A DNA stretch of 64,000 bases, taken from assembly GCF_014200725.1 (NCBI RefSeq), contig NZ_JACHCL010000007.1, forward strand, positions 168,544-232,543. The letters are read 5' to 3'. Source of the stretch: Janthinobacterium silvisoli (GTDB taxonomy: Bacteria; Pseudomonadota; Gammaproteobacteria; Burkholderiales; Burkholderiaceae_D). Within the stretch, counting starts at the first letter, position 1. Each line of letters begins with the position of its first letter. A program made the position numbers and the translations under genes. Of the stretch, positions 44,356 to 54,338 are shown piece by piece. The notes beneath the pieces are model-generated. The model was not told where the DNA came from and did not search any database. It was given only the letters and a program-made list of their open reading frames with translations.

Positions 44356-45558
44356 TCAGCGTGCCAGGCCGCAGGCGCGTAGTTTGCTGCGGTCCAGTTG
44401 CCCATCCCATGCAGCGATCGCCAGGCAGGCCACGCCATTGCCGGTCAAATTGCCCAAGGGCCGGCATTTCAGCAAACGCTCGATGCCGACGATGAACAGC
44501 AGGCTGGAAGCGGGAATTTCCGGTACCGCGACCAGGGTTGCCGCCAGCGCGACAAAGGCGGAACCGGCGACCCCGCTGGCACCCTTGGAGGTGATCATCG
44601 CCAGCGCCACGATGGATAGCAAATGGGTCGGGCTGAGCGTGATGTCCAGCGCTTGTGCCAGGAACACCAGCGCCAGGCCCAGGTAGATATTGCTGCCGTT
44701 CAGATTGAAGGAATAACCGGCCGGTATCACCAGGCCGGTCACCGGCGCGGGGCAGCCCGCGCGCGCCATTTTTTCCATCAGGGGCGCCATCGCCGTGATC
44801 GAGGATGCGGTGCCGAACACGATCAATAATTCTTCCTTGATGTAGGCGATAAAACGCAGCACGGAAAAACCGCAAGCACGGCAGATTGTACCCAGCACCA
44901 GCAGCACGAATACTGCCGTCGCCAGGTACAGCGCGGCCAGCAGTTTGAGCAGCGGCGTGACCGACACCAGGCCGTATTTTCCCACCGACCAGGAGACTGC
45001 ACCGAAGGCCGCCAACGGCGCTGCCTTCAGCACGACTTTGAGCGCAGCCAGCAAGGCCTGGGCCGCCCGTTCGCATAATTGGGTGGAACCTTGGCCGCGC
45101 TGCCCCAGCAGCGCCAGCACGGTGCCGCAGGCCAGCGCCAGCATCAGCGCCTGCAGCAAGGGGCTGTGGGTGAGCGCATCGCCGATGGCGGCAGCCAGTG
45201 CCGGCGGCTGTGCGGCGCGTGCCGGCATGTCGGCATCGATATGGAAACCCCTGCCTGGCCGCAGCAGCAGCGCGGCGGCGATGCCCGTCATCAGTGACAG
45301 GGCCGACAAGGCTTCGAAATACAGCAGCGCCTTGATGCCGATACGCCCCAGTTGTTTCAGCTTGCCGATGCCGGCGATGCCGCCGCTGACGGTAAGGAAA
45401 ATCAGCGGCACCACCATCACCTTGATGATGGTGATGAAGATGGTGCCCAATGGGTGCATGGCGACCGCCAGCGGTGGCTTCCACAGGCCGAACAGGATAC
45501 CGCAGGCAATCGCCGCCAGAATCAGGAAAAACGGGCTGCGCAGCGTCGCCAGCTTCAT
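44356..45558 (-). CDS. Sodium/proton-dicarboxylate symporter (DctA/GltP family)
   Basis: 400 residues, about eight membrane helices with two re-entrant loops. Family landmarks: IIKVMVVPLIFLTVSGGIAG, FGTASSITAMAPLMEKM (serine-rich re-entrant loop HP1 region), IPAGYSFNLNGSNIYL (the NxxGxxI segment of TM7) and MITSKGASGVAGSAFVALAATL (HP2). Imports C4-dicarboxylates or glutamate. Start overlaps the upstream LysR stop (ATGA), so translation is coupled. A longer frame 44330-45568 in another phase lacks these motifs. The operon pairs a regulator with its transporter. Confidence 0.9.
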   Translation of the reverse strand: MKLATLRSPFFLILAAIACGILFGLWKPPLAVAMHPLGTIFITIIKVMVVPLIFLTVSGGIAGIGKLKQLGRIGIKALLYFEALSALSLMTGIAAALLLRPGRGFHIDADMPARAAQPPALAAAIGDALTHSPLLQALMLALACGTVLALLGQRGQGSTQLCERAAQALLAALKVVLKAAPLAAFGAVSWSVGKYGLVSVTPLLKLLAALYLATAVFVLLVLGTICRACGFSVLRFIAYIKEELLIVFGTASSITAMAPLMEKMARAGCPAPVTGLVIPAGYSFNLNGSNIYLGLALVFLAQALDITLSPTHLLSIVALAMITSKGASGVAGSAFVALAATLVAVPEIPASSLLFIVGIERLLKCRPLGNLTGNGVACLAIAAWDGQLDRSKLRACGLAR

Positions 45559-46478
45559 GCAGCGTCACCTGCCAGCACGCGCCGCGTCAAGTCCATGAAG
45601 TGGCGCGCGGCCGGTGAAATATCGTGTTCGCGGCTGGCCAGGGTCAGCGGTGCGCTGAGACCCGGACCGGCATCGGCGATCTTGCAATACACCACGCTGT
45701 CGGCATGAAAACCCTTCATTGACGCGGGCACGGCCGACACGCCGGCACCGGCCGCGACCAGGCTGATATTGGTCAGCATGCGTTCGACTTCGATCACCTT
45801 CGATGGCGTGAAACCGGCCCGCAAACAGGCATCCATCAGGTTCGAATACATGCCCGGCGCACCATGCCGGCGCACCAGGATGAACGGCTCATTTTTCAAG
45901 CTGGCCAGCGCCACGGTCGGTGCATTCTTGCCGCGCTTGAGCGGTAGCGCGTGGTGGCCGCTAGGCAGTACCAGCAGCATTTCCTCTTCCTGCAAATGGG
46001 CGAACAGCACGCCCGGCGGACGGCTGACAGGCAGGCGCAAAAAGGCCACGTTGACTTTGCCGGCCGCCACCGCCTCGCTCAATTGCGCCGCATTGTCTTC
46101 AGTGAAATCGAGGCTGACATCGGGCCAAGCGGCGCGGTAGGCGCGCACGATTTTCGGGATCAAGGGGTGGGCCGCGGCAGAACTGGTAAAGCCGATCGAC
46201 AGCTTGCCAGCCGCGCCGCGCGCCGCCTGTGCGGCCCGCGCTGTACCTTGCTGCAAACCGTCGAGCGTAGCGTGCGCCTCCTTCAAGAAAGCATGGCCGC
46301 CGGCCGTCAGTTCGGCGCCTTTCGGGTGGCGCCGGAACAGCTCAAAACCCAGTTCGTTTTCCAGTGCGCGTATCTGCAGACTCAAAGGCGGCTGCTGCAT
46401 GCCCAGCCGTTCTGCTGCGCGCGTGAAATGGCCTTCTTCGGCGACGACGACGAAGTAACGCAAGTGTCTCAGTTCCAT
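45555..46478 (-). CDS. LysR family regulator
   Basis: 307 residues. HTH MELRHLRYFVVVAEEGHFTRAAERLGMQQPPLSLQIRALENELGFELFRR in the first 50 residues, effector domain with KLSIGFTSSAAAHPLIPKIV and FILVRRHGAPGMYSN. Start 46478 as ATG; the frame beyond it is not family-like. Translationally coupled to the downstream symporter and divergent from the secreted hydrolase/porin genes (about 120 bp between), so it may control both units. Confidence 0.88.
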   Translation of the reverse strand: MELRHLRYFVVVAEEGHFTRAAERLGMQQPPLSLQIRALENELGFELFRRHPKGAELTAGGHAFLKEAHATLDGLQQGTARAAQAARGAAGKLSIGFTSSAAAHPLIPKIVRAYRAAWPDVSLDFTEDNAAQLSEAVAAGKVNVAFLRLPVSRPPGVLFAHLQEEEMLLVLPSGHHALPLKRGKNAPTVALASLKNEPFILVRRHGAPGMYSNLMDACLRAGFTPSKVIEVERMLTNISLVAAGAGVSAVPASMKGFHADSVVYCKIADAGPGLSAPLTLASREHDISPAARHFMDLTRRVLAGDAA

Positions 46479-46601
46479 GATGGTCTCTTGGGGTGATACC
46501 CCATCGTTATATTTTTTTAGTATGGGAATGCGTGAGTCAAGATATTTTACATTAGGTTTAAAACTCCCTACCATGTTTATCAAAGACTATCGGAGACCTG
46601 C

Positions 46602-47897
46602 ATGAAACGTATTTTTGGTATGGCACTTGGCGTGACATTGAGCCTGAGTGCATCAGTGGCCACGGCGCAAACGGCGGCTTCCTGCCCGGCCGGCCTGGAC
46701 CCGGTGGCGCAGTGCTACAAGGGGCAAGATGCGAACGGTGCTTTTTACTGGATCGCGATGCCGAAACAGTGGAACCACACCCTGATCATGCACAGCCACG
46801 GTGGTCCACGCCTGTCGGCCATCACGCAAGAGAGCAATATCGAAGACTTGCAGCGCTTTGCCGTGACGGTGCGCCAGGGTTATGCCTGGGCCGGTTCGAC
46901 CTATCGCCGCCCCGGTTACGGCGTGCGCATGGCGGCCGAGGATACTGAAAACCTGCGCCAGATTTTCGTGGCCCGCTTCGGCCAGCCTGCGCGCAGCATC
47001 TTGCATGGCCAGTCCTGGGGCGGCAATGTGGCGGCCAAGGGCATCGAGTTGTATGGCAAGCAGTATGACGGCATGGTGCTGACCAATGGCATGCTGGGTG
47101 GCGGCAGTCTCAATTATCTGCACCGCGCTGATCTGCGCGCCGTCTACCAGTATTACTGCGGCAATCACCCGCGCCCGGACGAGCCGCAATATCCATTGTG
47201 GATGGGCTTGCCGCTTGACTCGACAATGAAATCGAAGGAGCTGGCGGCGAGGGTCAATGAATGCACCGGCGTGGCCTTGCCAGCGGCCAGCCGCACAGCG
47301 CAGCAGCAGCGCAATCTGGACGATATCCTGGGCGTGATCCGCATCCCTGAACGCACCCTGGTGTCGCACCTGAACTGGGCGACATTCACCTTCCGCGATC
47401 TGGTTCAGCGCGTGCTGGGCGGGCGCAATCCTTTCTCGAACCGGGGCGTGGTGTATCACGGTTCGCATGACGATGCGGCGCTCAATCGCGGCGTGCAGCG
47501 CTTCGACGCCGACCCGCAGGCGGTAGCGGATCTGGCCCACGATTCCGACATGGCTGGCACCTTGAATGTACCGGCTATCAGCCTGCATGCAATCGACGAT
47601 CCGACGGCGCTGGTCGAGTATGAAAGCGAATACCGCAATCTGCTGCGGCAGGCTGGCCACGGCGACAAGCTGGTGCAGGTATTCAGCGACGAGCACGATC
47701 ACAGCAAGCTGGCCGACGCCGAGTATGCGGCGGTGTTCGACAGCTTGTCGGCGTGGATCGACAAGGGCAAGAAACCGACGCCGGACAGTATCGCGGCGGA
47801 CTGCGTCAAACAGTCGCAGCAGTTTGGTGGCGGCTGCCATATCAAGACCGGTTTTGTTCCTCAATCCCTTTTTTCGAGAGTCAACCCACGCAAATAA
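46602..47897 (+). CDS. Secreted alpha/beta hydrolase
   Basis: 431 residues. Signal peptide MKRIFGMALGVTLSLSASVATAQ, then mature start TAASCPAGLDPVAQCYKG. Oxyanion HSHGGPR region at about 65, nucleophile elbow HGQSWGG at about 137 (G-x-S-x-G), and a late His in SDEHDHSKL at about 365; Cys pairs suggest disulphides in the periplasm. Substrate unknown (ester or peptide). Downstream porin is 72 bp away on the same strand; divergent LysR gene lies upstream. Confidence 0.85.
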   Translation: MKRIFGMALGVTLSLSASVATAQTAASCPAGLDPVAQCYKGQDANGAFYWIAMPKQWNHTLIMHSHGGPRLSAITQESNIEDLQRFAVTVRQGYAWAGSTYRRPGYGVRMAAEDTENLRQIFVARFGQPARSILHGQSWGGNVAAKGIELYGKQYDGMVLTNGMLGGGSLNYLHRADLRAVYQYYCGNHPRPDEPQYPLWMGLPLDSTMKSKELAARVNECTGVALPAASRTAQQQRNLDDILGVIRIPERTLVSHLNWATFTFRDLVQRVLGGRNPFSNRGVVYHGSHDDAALNRGVQRFDADPQAVADLAHDSDMAGTLNVPAISLHAIDDPTALVEYESEYRNLLRQAGHGDKLVQVFSDEHDHSKLADAEYAAVFDSLSAWIDKGKKPTPDSIAADCVKQSQQFGGGCHIKTGFVPQSLFSRVNPRK

Positions 47898-47969
47898 AGC
47901 GTCATAAACCGTTGCACGAAAGGGCCAGCCATAGGCCCTCGGCAGCACCATAAAAAAACAGGAGACAAC

Positions 47970-49025
47970 ATGAAATATGCAATCATCGGCATCGCCCTGC
48001 TGGGCGGTATGCCTGGCCTCGTGCTGGCCCAATCGAACGTGGAAATCTACGGTTCGGTCGACGCCGGCCTGCGCAACAAGACCAACGTCAACCAGGCTGG
48101 CGACAGTGTCGTGACGATGGGATCGAACGGCACTTTCCGCTCCAACCGGCTCGGCTTCAAGGGCAGCGAAGATTTGGGTGGTGGCCTGAAGGCCAACTTC
48201 CTGCTGGAGTCGGGTTTTAATACGGCCACCGGCGCCTTGAACAACACCACCGGCGCGCTGTTCCAGCGCGAAGCGCGCGTCGGCCTGGAAAACGCCTGGG
48301 GCGCCATCGACCTGGGCCGCCAATACACGGTGGCCTATAAAACCATCCTCGCTTTCGACCCCTTCGTCTATCGCTACCCAAGCATCACCTATGCGTTGTC
48401 GTCGACGGCCGGCACACGCCATAGCAATGATGTGCAATACACGGGCCGCTTCAATGAATTCACGGTGCGTGCCGAGTATGCAGCCGGCGAAGTGGCAGGC
48501 GATAACAGCAGCGGTACGGCCAAGGCTGTCGGCACGGTGTATTCGCGTGGTCCGTTGAAGCTGGGCGCCTCGTACACGAAGTCCAAGGAAAACGTGGGAA
48601 CTACCGCGGTGCCTGTGTACAAGGATTACAGCCATGTCGCGGTGGGCGGCGCCTACGCGTTCGGGCCGGTCACGCTGTCGCTCGGTTATGCCGATGAAAA
48701 GCAGGCCACCATCATACCCCGTGACGACCGTGCCACCTGGCGCTGGACAGGCCTCAGCTATCAAGTCAGCCAGCGCTTCAACGTGACGGGCGCATGGTAT
48801 GGCAACAAGGTGCATAACCGCAAGGCCAGCGCCACCGTGGCCGCTGGCGACGGCAAGAAGGATTTGTACATGCTGGGTCTGCGTTACGACCTGTCGAAAC
48901 GTACCGTGCTATACGCCGAGATCGACCGCAACAAGTTTGACGGCGGCTTTGCCACCGGCGGCACGACGCGCTTGAACCAGCGCAGCCAGACGGGTACTTC
49001 AGCCGGCATCATGCACATGTTTTAA
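47970..49025 (+). CDS. Gram-negative porin (betaproteobacterial OmpC-like)
   Basis: 351 residues. Signal peptide MKYAIIGIALLGGMPGLVLAQS, mature start NVEIYGSVDAGLRNK, RSNRLGFKGSEDLGGGLKANFLLESGFN, GALFQREARVGLENAWGAIDLGRQYT, and alternate beta strands to the C-terminal GTSAGIMHMF with terminal Phe for outer-membrane insertion. Trimeric general porin pattern of Burkholderiales. With the hydrolase gene it probably makes one unit for uptake of hydrolysis products. Confidence 0.93.
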   Translation: MKYAIIGIALLGGMPGLVLAQSNVEIYGSVDAGLRNKTNVNQAGDSVVTMGSNGTFRSNRLGFKGSEDLGGGLKANFLLESGFNTATGALNNTTGALFQREARVGLENAWGAIDLGRQYTVAYKTILAFDPFVYRYPSITYALSSTAGTRHSNDVQYTGRFNEFTVRAEYAAGEVAGDNSSGTAKAVGTVYSRGPLKLGASYTKSKENVGTTAVPVYKDYSHVAVGGAYAFGPVTLSLGYADEKQATIIPRDDRATWRWTGLSYQVSQRFNVTGAWYGNKVHNRKASATVAAGDGKKDLYMLGLRYDLSKRTVLYAEIDRNKFDGGFATGGTTRLNQRSQTGTSAGIMHMF

Positions 49026-49043
49026 GGGGATAGTAGTCAGTTG

Positions 49044-49075
49044 CGGCGCCTGATGCAGATCAGGCGCCGTTTTTT
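49044..49075 (+). terminator. Intrinsic terminator of the porin gene
   Basis: Perfect 11-bp stem CGGCGCCTGAT / ATCAGGCGCCG, GCAG loop, TTTTTT after it. It reaches the end of the leftward gene at 49074. Confidence 0.9.
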
Positions 49076-49541
49076 ATTCTGCCGTCTGGTATAACGAAGC
49101 GGGCAAGCCGAAAAACGATGGGCTGCCCAGTGTGGTGCCGTCCAGGCTGTTGCCGGCGTTCAGTGCCTGGCTGACAGCGGCCAGCACGGAGCTGCGGTCG
49201 GCGATGTTTTTGAGGTAATGACGTGGGCCGTTATGGATGATGTGACTGGCAATGTCGACCGCGACGATGAAGATAGGCTCCTGCTGCAAAGGGAATGCCA
49301 GCCACGCGCCCGACTCGTCCTGTGCCGAAAAAGTATCGGGCAAGCTCAGGTTTTCCGCGCCACTCAGATGCGCAGCGACCATCATGCCGAATGCTTCGGG
49401 AATCACGTCAGCCAGGCGGCGTACCGTGATTTCCTCGCTTACCAGAGCGCGTAGCTGCGCTTCTTCGGCCTCGCTGGCATCCTCGTTCTCACCGAGGATT
49501 TCCACAGCCTGGTAGATCAGGCTGGGGGATAGTGACTCCAT
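49074..49541 (-). CDS. Hypothetical protein coupled to recQ
   Basis: 155 residues, acidic, no recognised family. Segments: [59 protein letters not shown] and a C-terminal LASLYQTAE. ATG 49541 overlaps the recQ stop by one base (TGATG), so translation is coupled; a longer frame to 49730 is inside recQ in another phase. Role unknown. Confidence 0.75.
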   Translation of the reverse strand: MESLSPSLIYQAVEILGENEDASEAEEAQLRALVSEEITVRRLADVIPEAFGMMVAAHLSGAENLSLPDTFSAQDESGAWLAFPLQQEPIFIVAVDIASHIIHNGPRHYLKNIADRSSVLAAVSQALNAGNSLDGTTLGSPSFFGLPASLYQTAE

Positions 49542-51364
49542 CAAATCATCTCCAGAATCATGGCCACGATCTCGTCGCCATACGAAGCCAGCTTTTTCTC
49601 GCCTACGCCGCTCACGCCGCGCATCTGTTCCAGCGAAGTCGGCTTGGCCTTGGCGATTTCGCGCAGGGTGGCGTCGACAAAGATCACATACGCCGGCACA
49701 TTGTGGGTACGCGCCGTCTCCACCCTCCACCAGCGCAGCTTGTCGAAGATGGCTTGTTCGCTGGCTGACAAATCAGTCTCCACGTAGCCCTTCGCCACGC
49801 TGGTACTGCGCTTGGTGGTTTTCACCGGTTTCTGGTACTGGCGCAGCTGCACCTTCTGGCCGCCCTTGAGCACGGGGCGCGAGGCGTCCGTCAGTTTCAG
49901 CGAGCTGTATTGTTCATGGTCAACCGAGACCAGGCCCAGGGCGATGGCCTGGCGCAAAATCGCTTTCCATTCCGCTTCGCCCAGGTCGGCGCCGATGCCG
50001 AAAACGGATAATGAATCGTGGTGCCAGGTCTTGATGCGTTCGGATTCCACGCCGCGCAGCACGTCGATCACGTGGCCGCCCGCAAAGCGCTGGTCGACGC
50101 GGTAAATCGCCGACAGCAGTTTTTGTACAGGCACCGTGCCATCGAAGGAAATGGGCGGCACCAGGCAGGTATCGCAATTACCGCAGGGCGTGGCGGGCTG
50201 GCCAAAGTATTCGAGCAAGCGCATGCGGCGGCAGCTTAAGGTTTCGCACAAGCCCAGCATGGCGTCCAGTTTCACGCCCAGTACGCGCTTGAAGGTTTCG
50301 TCGGCTTCCGATTCATCGATCATGCGCCGCTGCAGCACCACGTCCTGCAGGCCGTACGCCATCCAGGCATTGGCGGCCATGCCGTCGCGGCCGGCGCGCC
50401 CCGTCTCCTGGTAATAGCCCTCGATGCTTTTTGGCAGATCCAGGTGGGCCACGAAGCGCACATCGGGTTTGTCGATACCCATGCCGAAGGCGATGGTGGC
50501 GACCATGACGATGTTTTCCTCGCGCAGGAAGCGCGCCTGGTTGGCACTGCGCTTGGCGTACTCCATGCCGGCGTGATAGGGCAGGGCACGGATGCCGTTT
50601 TCGTTCAGGAAGTCGGCTGTCTCTTCGACCTTTTTGCGCGACAGGCAATACACGATGCCGCAGTCTCCTGGGTGTTCGGTGTTGATGAAGTCGAGCAGCT
50701 GCTTGCGGCCGTTGGCCTTTTCCACTATCTGATAGCGGATATTCGGGCGGTCGAACGAGGAGACGAACTGGCGCGCGTCGTCGAGCTGCAGACGCATGGC
50801 GATTTCGGCGCGCGTTTGCGGATCGGCGGTGGCCGTCAGGGCGATGCGCGGCACGTCCGGGAATTGCTCGTGCAGCACCGACAGCTTGATGTATTCCGGG
50901 CGGAAGTCGTGGCCCCACTGGGCTACGCAATGCGCCTCGTCGATGGCGAACAGGGAAATTTTCGAGGCCTGGAACAGGTCCAGGCAGCGCTGCGTCATCA
51001 GTCGTTCGGGCGCCACATACACCACGTCGATCTGGCCGGTGCGCACCAGACGCTCAATGCGGCTGGCTTCTTCGTAGGTTTGCGTGGAATTCAAAAAGGC
51101 GGCGCGTACGCCGACTTCTTCCAAAGCGTCGACCTGGTCCTGCATCAGCGCGATCAGCGGTGAGACGACCACGCCGACGCCATCGCGCAGCAGCGCGGGG
51201 ATCTGGTAGCACAGCGACTTGCCGCCGCCGGTAGGCATCAGTACCAGTGCGTCGCCGCCATGGCTGACATGGTCGACAATGTCAGCCTGCTGGCCACGGA
51301 AGGCAGGGTAGCCAAAAACGGTTTGCAGCAAATGCAGCGCGCGCTCGTTAAGATCTTGATTCAT
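49541..51364 (-). CDS. recQ: ATP-dependent DNA helicase RecQ
   Basis: 607 residues. [19 protein letters not shown] (Walker A), [17 protein letters not shown] (Walker B DEAH and RecQ-specific loop), [18 protein letters not shown], and [38 protein letters not shown] (motifs V and VI). Zinc-binding [23 protein letters not shown] and the HRDC domain at the end ([37 protein letters not shown]). Unwinds DNA in recombination repair. Start ATG 51364. Confidence 0.95.
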   Translation of the reverse strand: MNQDLNERALHLLQTVFGYPAFRGQQADIVDHVSHGGDALVLMPTGGGKSLCYQIPALLRDGVGVVVSPLIALMQDQVDALEEVGVRAAFLNSTQTYEEASRIERLVRTGQIDVVYVAPERLMTQRCLDLFQASKISLFAIDEAHCVAQWGHDFRPEYIKLSVLHEQFPDVPRIALTATADPQTRAEIAMRLQLDDARQFVSSFDRPNIRYQIVEKANGRKQLLDFINTEHPGDCGIVYCLSRKKVEETADFLNENGIRALPYHAGMEYAKRSANQARFLREENIVMVATIAFGMGIDKPDVRFVAHLDLPKSIEGYYQETGRAGRDGMAANAWMAYGLQDVVLQRRMIDESEADETFKRVLGVKLDAMLGLCETLSCRRMRLLEYFGQPATPCGNCDTCLVPPISFDGTVPVQKLLSAIYRVDQRFAGGHVIDVLRGVESERIKTWHHDSLSVFGIGADLGEAEWKAILRQAIALGLVSVDHEQYSSLKLTDASRPVLKGGQKVQLRQYQKPVKTTKRSTSVAKGYVETDLSASEQAIFDKLRWWRVETARTHNVPAYVIFVDATLREIAKAKPTSLEQMRGVSGVGEKKLASYGDEIVAMILEMI

Positions 51365-51478
51365 AGTGCCTTATTCTGCCCGCAAAAACGGGCCGACATG
51401 GCCACGGCATATTGATCAAGGCCATGGCGATATCTGAACTATCCGAACTGAATGGGTATACATGACAGGGAGGGGTCA

Positions 51479-51504
51479 CCGCGCAACGTTTGCATGTTGC
51501 GCGG
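51479..51504. terminator. GC-rich hairpin downstream of the MFS gene
   Basis: Perfect 9-bp stem CCGCGCAAC / GTTGCGCGG, 8-base loop. Located between recQ (starts 51364) and the end of the MFS gene (51595, leftward). Probable terminator; no T-run. Confidence 0.5.
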
Positions 51505-51594
51505 GGTCGAAGCTTACCACGAGAGAGCCTCGCGGTCGTGGTTCAGGCGCTGGCTGGCGCGGTTTTTTACCGTCGCCGCCAGTCAGGGGATGGC

Positions 51595-52743
51595 TCAGGC
51601 AGCCGATTTGGACGCTGTGACCAGGCGCGAGCTGGCGGCAACCAGCAGCAGGGCGGCGCCCAGGATGGTAAAGGAAATGTTCAGGCTTGTCGCATGGGCC
51701 ACGAAACCGATCACGGCCGGACCGGCCAGGATGCCCGCATAACCGATGGTGGTGATGGCGGCCACGGCCAGACTGGGCGGCATGGCTTTCTGGCTGCCGG
51801 CGGCGGTAAACAAGATCGGCACGATATTGGCGGCGCCCAGGCCGATCAAGACAAAACCGACCAGCGCCACGTTGGCGACTGGCGCGATCACTGCCAGGAA
51901 GAAGCCGCTGGCTGCGCACAGGCCACCGAGGGTGAGTACCCGCTTGCCGCCAAAGCGGCGCACCACCTTGTCGCCGGTGAAGCGGCCCAGGGTCATGGCG
52001 ATGGCGAAGGCTGCATAGCCCAGGCCGCCTTGTGCTTCGGCCATGCCGCGCGTGGTGGTCAGGAACAGGGCGCTCCAGTCGAGGATGGCGCCTTCGGCCA
52101 GGAAGACGATAAAGCACATCAGGCCGATCAGGATCACGGCGCCATGCGGTAGGACGAACAGCGGCGTTTTTTCACCGGGGGTCGATACCGTCGGCAGCAG
52201 ATGCGTTTGCGCCGCGGCCAGGATGGCGCACAGCAGCACCATCATCACCACGCACGATAATGCTGGCGTCAGGCCCAGCCATAACAGCAGGGCCATGAAG
52301 CCGGCGCCGGCAAAACCGCCCACGCTGAACAAGGCGTGGAAGCCCGACATCATCGAACCGCCATTGGCTTTTTCGATAAACACGGCCTGGATATTCATGG
52401 CCACGTCAAAAGTGCCCATGGCGGCGCCGAACAGCAGCAGCACCAGGCCCAGCTCGATGGGAGTATTGGCCAATGCCAGGCCCGGCAGGATCGCGATGAA
52501 CAGCACGCCAGCGGCGAGGATGACTTTGCGGCAGCCAAAGCGGGCCGCCAGCACGCCTGTAAACGGCATGGCGCACAGGGAGCCGCCGCCCAGGCACAGC
52601 AGTAAAAAGCCCAGGGTGGCTTCATCCATGCCCAGGCGTGACTTGGCATAAGGCACGAGTGGAGCCCAGGCGGCCATGCCGAAGCCGGCCGCAAAGAAGA
52701 CCAGGCGCGTGGCGCGTTGTTGCAGGGTACCGGTAAGTTGCAT
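51595..52743 (-). CDS. MFS transporter (YbjJ-like)
   Basis: 382 residues, twelve predicted helices. AAWAPLVPYAKSRLGMDEATLGFLLLCLGGGSLCAMPFTGVLAARFG carries the helix 2-3 loop GxLAARFGxR; second half FLAEGAILDWSALFLTTTRGM resembles sugar-transporter-like YbjJ/FucP types. The substrate is unknown. ATG 52743 (MQLTGTLQQRATR); the frame upstream to 52992 is not membrane-like and overlaps the DeoR gene. 40 bp downstream of the DeoR gene, same strand, so probably one operon. Confidence 0.82.
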   Translation of the reverse strand: MQLTGTLQQRATRLVFFAAGFGMAAWAPLVPYAKSRLGMDEATLGFLLLCLGGGSLCAMPFTGVLAARFGCRKVILAAGVLFIAILPGLALANTPIELGLVLLLFGAAMGTFDVAMNIQAVFIEKANGGSMMSGFHALFSVGGFAGAGFMALLLWLGLTPALSCVVMMVLLCAILAAAQTHLLPTVSTPGEKTPLFVLPHGAVILIGLMCFIVFLAEGAILDWSALFLTTTRGMAEAQGGLGYAAFAIAMTLGRFTGDKVVRRFGGKRVLTLGGLCAASGFFLAVIAPVANVALVGFVLIGLGAANIVPILFTAAGSQKAMPPSLAVAAITTIGYAGILAGPAVIGFVAHATSLNISFTILGAALLLVAASSRLVTASKSAA

Positions 52744-52783
52744 GACGGACTTTTCAGTGAGAGGGTTAGAGATGACTTGCAGA

Positions 52784-53554
52784 TTACTTGCGCGCGCGCA
52801 GGACGTGCACGCCCAGCCGTTCAAACGCATCCGCGTGCACCGCATCGGCGTCCGCTTCCAGTACCAGATGCTGCAGCAGGCCGGTGGCCAGCACGCCAAA
52901 CGGCGCGGCCGTGCCCAGCTTGTCGCTGGTGGCAGCCACCACCACGGCCTTGCTGGCGCCGGCGATGCTGCGCTTGAACTCGGCTTCGTCATAGTTGAAT
53001 GCCGTCACGCCCGCGTCCACATCGGCGCCGCAAGCACCGAGGAAACACAGGTCGGGACGCATGCGCTCGACCGTGCGCAACGCTTGCGGACCCAGGCTGG
53101 CGCCGGCGCGGCGGTCGACTCTGCCGCCAGCGATGATCAGTTCAATCTCGTTGCGTTCCATCAGTGCCATGGCGATCGACGGGGCATTGGTGATGACAGT
53201 GAGTGCTAACTTTGGTAGCGCGCTGGCAATTGCCAGATTGGTCGATCCAGCGTCGATAAACAGCACTTGTCCCGCGCGCACCAGCGTAACGGCCGCCTGC
53301 GCCAGGCTGGCCTTGCGTTCGGGGGCTTCATGCTTGCGCTGGCTCAGGGTGCCGCCATCGGGTGACAACGGCAGGGCGCCGCCATACACGCGCTGGCACA
53401 GCCCGGCAGCGGCCATTTCGCGCAGGTCGCGCCGTATCGTGTCTTCCGACACATCGAGCTGGCGCGCCAGATCGAGCGCCAGCACGCGGCCATCGGCCAA
53501 CAACTGTTGCTGGATCAGGGTCTGGCGTTGTTTGAGAAGCAGGGTAGAAGTCAT
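52784..53554 (-). CDS. DeoR family regulator
   Basis: 256 residues. N-terminal HTH RQTLIQQQLLADGRVLALDLARQLDVSEDTIRRDLREMAAAGLCQRVYGG, the DeoR signature. C-terminal sugar-phosphate-sensor domain with VLFIDAGSTNLAIASALP, FLGACGADVDAGVTAFNYDEAEFKRSI and VVVAATSDKLG. Probably represses the MFS operon in response to a sugar phosphate. Divergent from the small membrane protein gene at 53702. Confidence 0.9.
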   Translation of the reverse strand: MTSTLLLKQRQTLIQQQLLADGRVLALDLARQLDVSEDTIRRDLREMAAAGLCQRVYGGALPLSPDGGTLSQRKHEAPERKASLAQAAVTLVRAGQVLFIDAGSTNLAIASALPKLALTVITNAPSIAMALMERNEIELIIAGGRVDRRAGASLGPQALRTVERMRPDLCFLGACGADVDAGVTAFNYDEAEFKRSIAGASKAVVVAATSDKLGTAAPFGVLATGLLQHLVLEADADAVHADAFERLGVHVLRARK

Positions 53555-53701
53555 GATTTATATAAACGTGCACGAATGAGTGTAAATATACGCAAACGTG
53601 CATATCGAGTCAAGCGTGATGACCTTCCTGTCCAAATTTTTTCATACGAAGATAAATTACTGCTAGAGTTGTGAGATTGGAATGACTGTCGAGAGAGCAT
53701 C

Positions 53702-53938
53702 ATGTTTTTAAATATCGCTACCGCGAAAAACTTGTTGTTTCGCGCCGTGCGCCGAGGTGGATGGGGCGTGCTCGGCTTGCTGGTGGTACTCAATACCATG
53801 CACTGGCAGCGCAACGGCACGCTTGGTCTGGGCGACGTGCGCGATTCCCTGATCGCACTGGCGGCCTATACGGCGGTGGGGCTGTTGATAGAATACCAGC
53901 GCATGCGCGAGGAAGCGTCTTCTGGAAAGTGGCGCTGA
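53702..53938 (+). CDS. Small membrane protein
   Basis: 78 residues. Hydrophobic helix GVLGLLVVLNTMHWQ at about 21, a second one SLIALAAYTAVGLLIEY at about 50, basic ends (RAVRRGG, KWR). No family recognised. First rightward gene after the divergent DeoR promoter. Confidence 0.6.
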   Translation: MFLNIATAKNLLFRAVRRGGWGVLGLLVVLNTMHWQRNGTLGLGDVRDSLIALAAYTAVGLLIEYQRMREEASSGKWR

Positions 53939-53992
53939 TCAGCCGCGCCAGCGCGTGTTTATTGATGGGCGCCCCGCCATATAATGGCAGCC

Positions 53993-54334
53993 ATGGAAAC
54001 ACTATCGACTTCGCCCAATCAACGTTTTGCGTTGAAAGCTCATGCGTGGGAAGCGGCCAATTCGCAGTGGGTGCTGAGCCCGCAGCTATGGGACGTGCAG
54101 CGCGATGCTGCCTTGTTTGTCTTCAGGGAACCGCGCTGGTCGGTGGATGCCGATCACTGGATTTCCGATACCAAGGTGCGCTTATCCTTGAGGAAATATC
54201 CTGGCAATCATCGGCCGGAAAGCATCAAGGTCGAGCTCGATTGTGCCAGTCTGGCAGCGACCATACTTCCCGCCACCAGCACCAGCTTGGCGGAGCTCGA
54301 AACCGTGCTGGAGCGCATGCTGCCCGGCCTTTGA
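53993..54334 (+). CDS. Hypothetical protein
   Basis: 113 residues from ATG 53993 (METLSTSPNQRFAL); ATG 53984 adds three residues. Compact soluble protein with WVLSPQLWDVQRDAALFVF (about 26-44) and LPATSTSLAELETVLERML near the end. No known family. 54 bp after the small membrane protein gene, same strand, and convergent with the YkgJ gene. Confidence 0.65.
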   Translation: METLSTSPNQRFALKAHAWEAANSQWVLSPQLWDVQRDAALFVFREPRWSVDADHWISDTKVRLSLRKYPGNHRPESIKVELDCASLAATILPATSTSLAELETVLERMLPGL

Positions 54335-54338
54335 CGCA

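Noticed and set aside
44330..45568. Longer minus-strand frame overlapping the dicarboxylate symporter in another phase
   Set aside because: The symporter frame 44356-45558 has the membrane helices and family motifs; the other has none and is Arg/Gly/His-rich.
46653..48815. 720-codon open frame antisense to the secreted hydrolase and porin
   Set aside because: No domain or motif, biased composition (Ala/Arg/His) typical of a mirror of GC-rich genes, and both genes on the plus strand are well supported.
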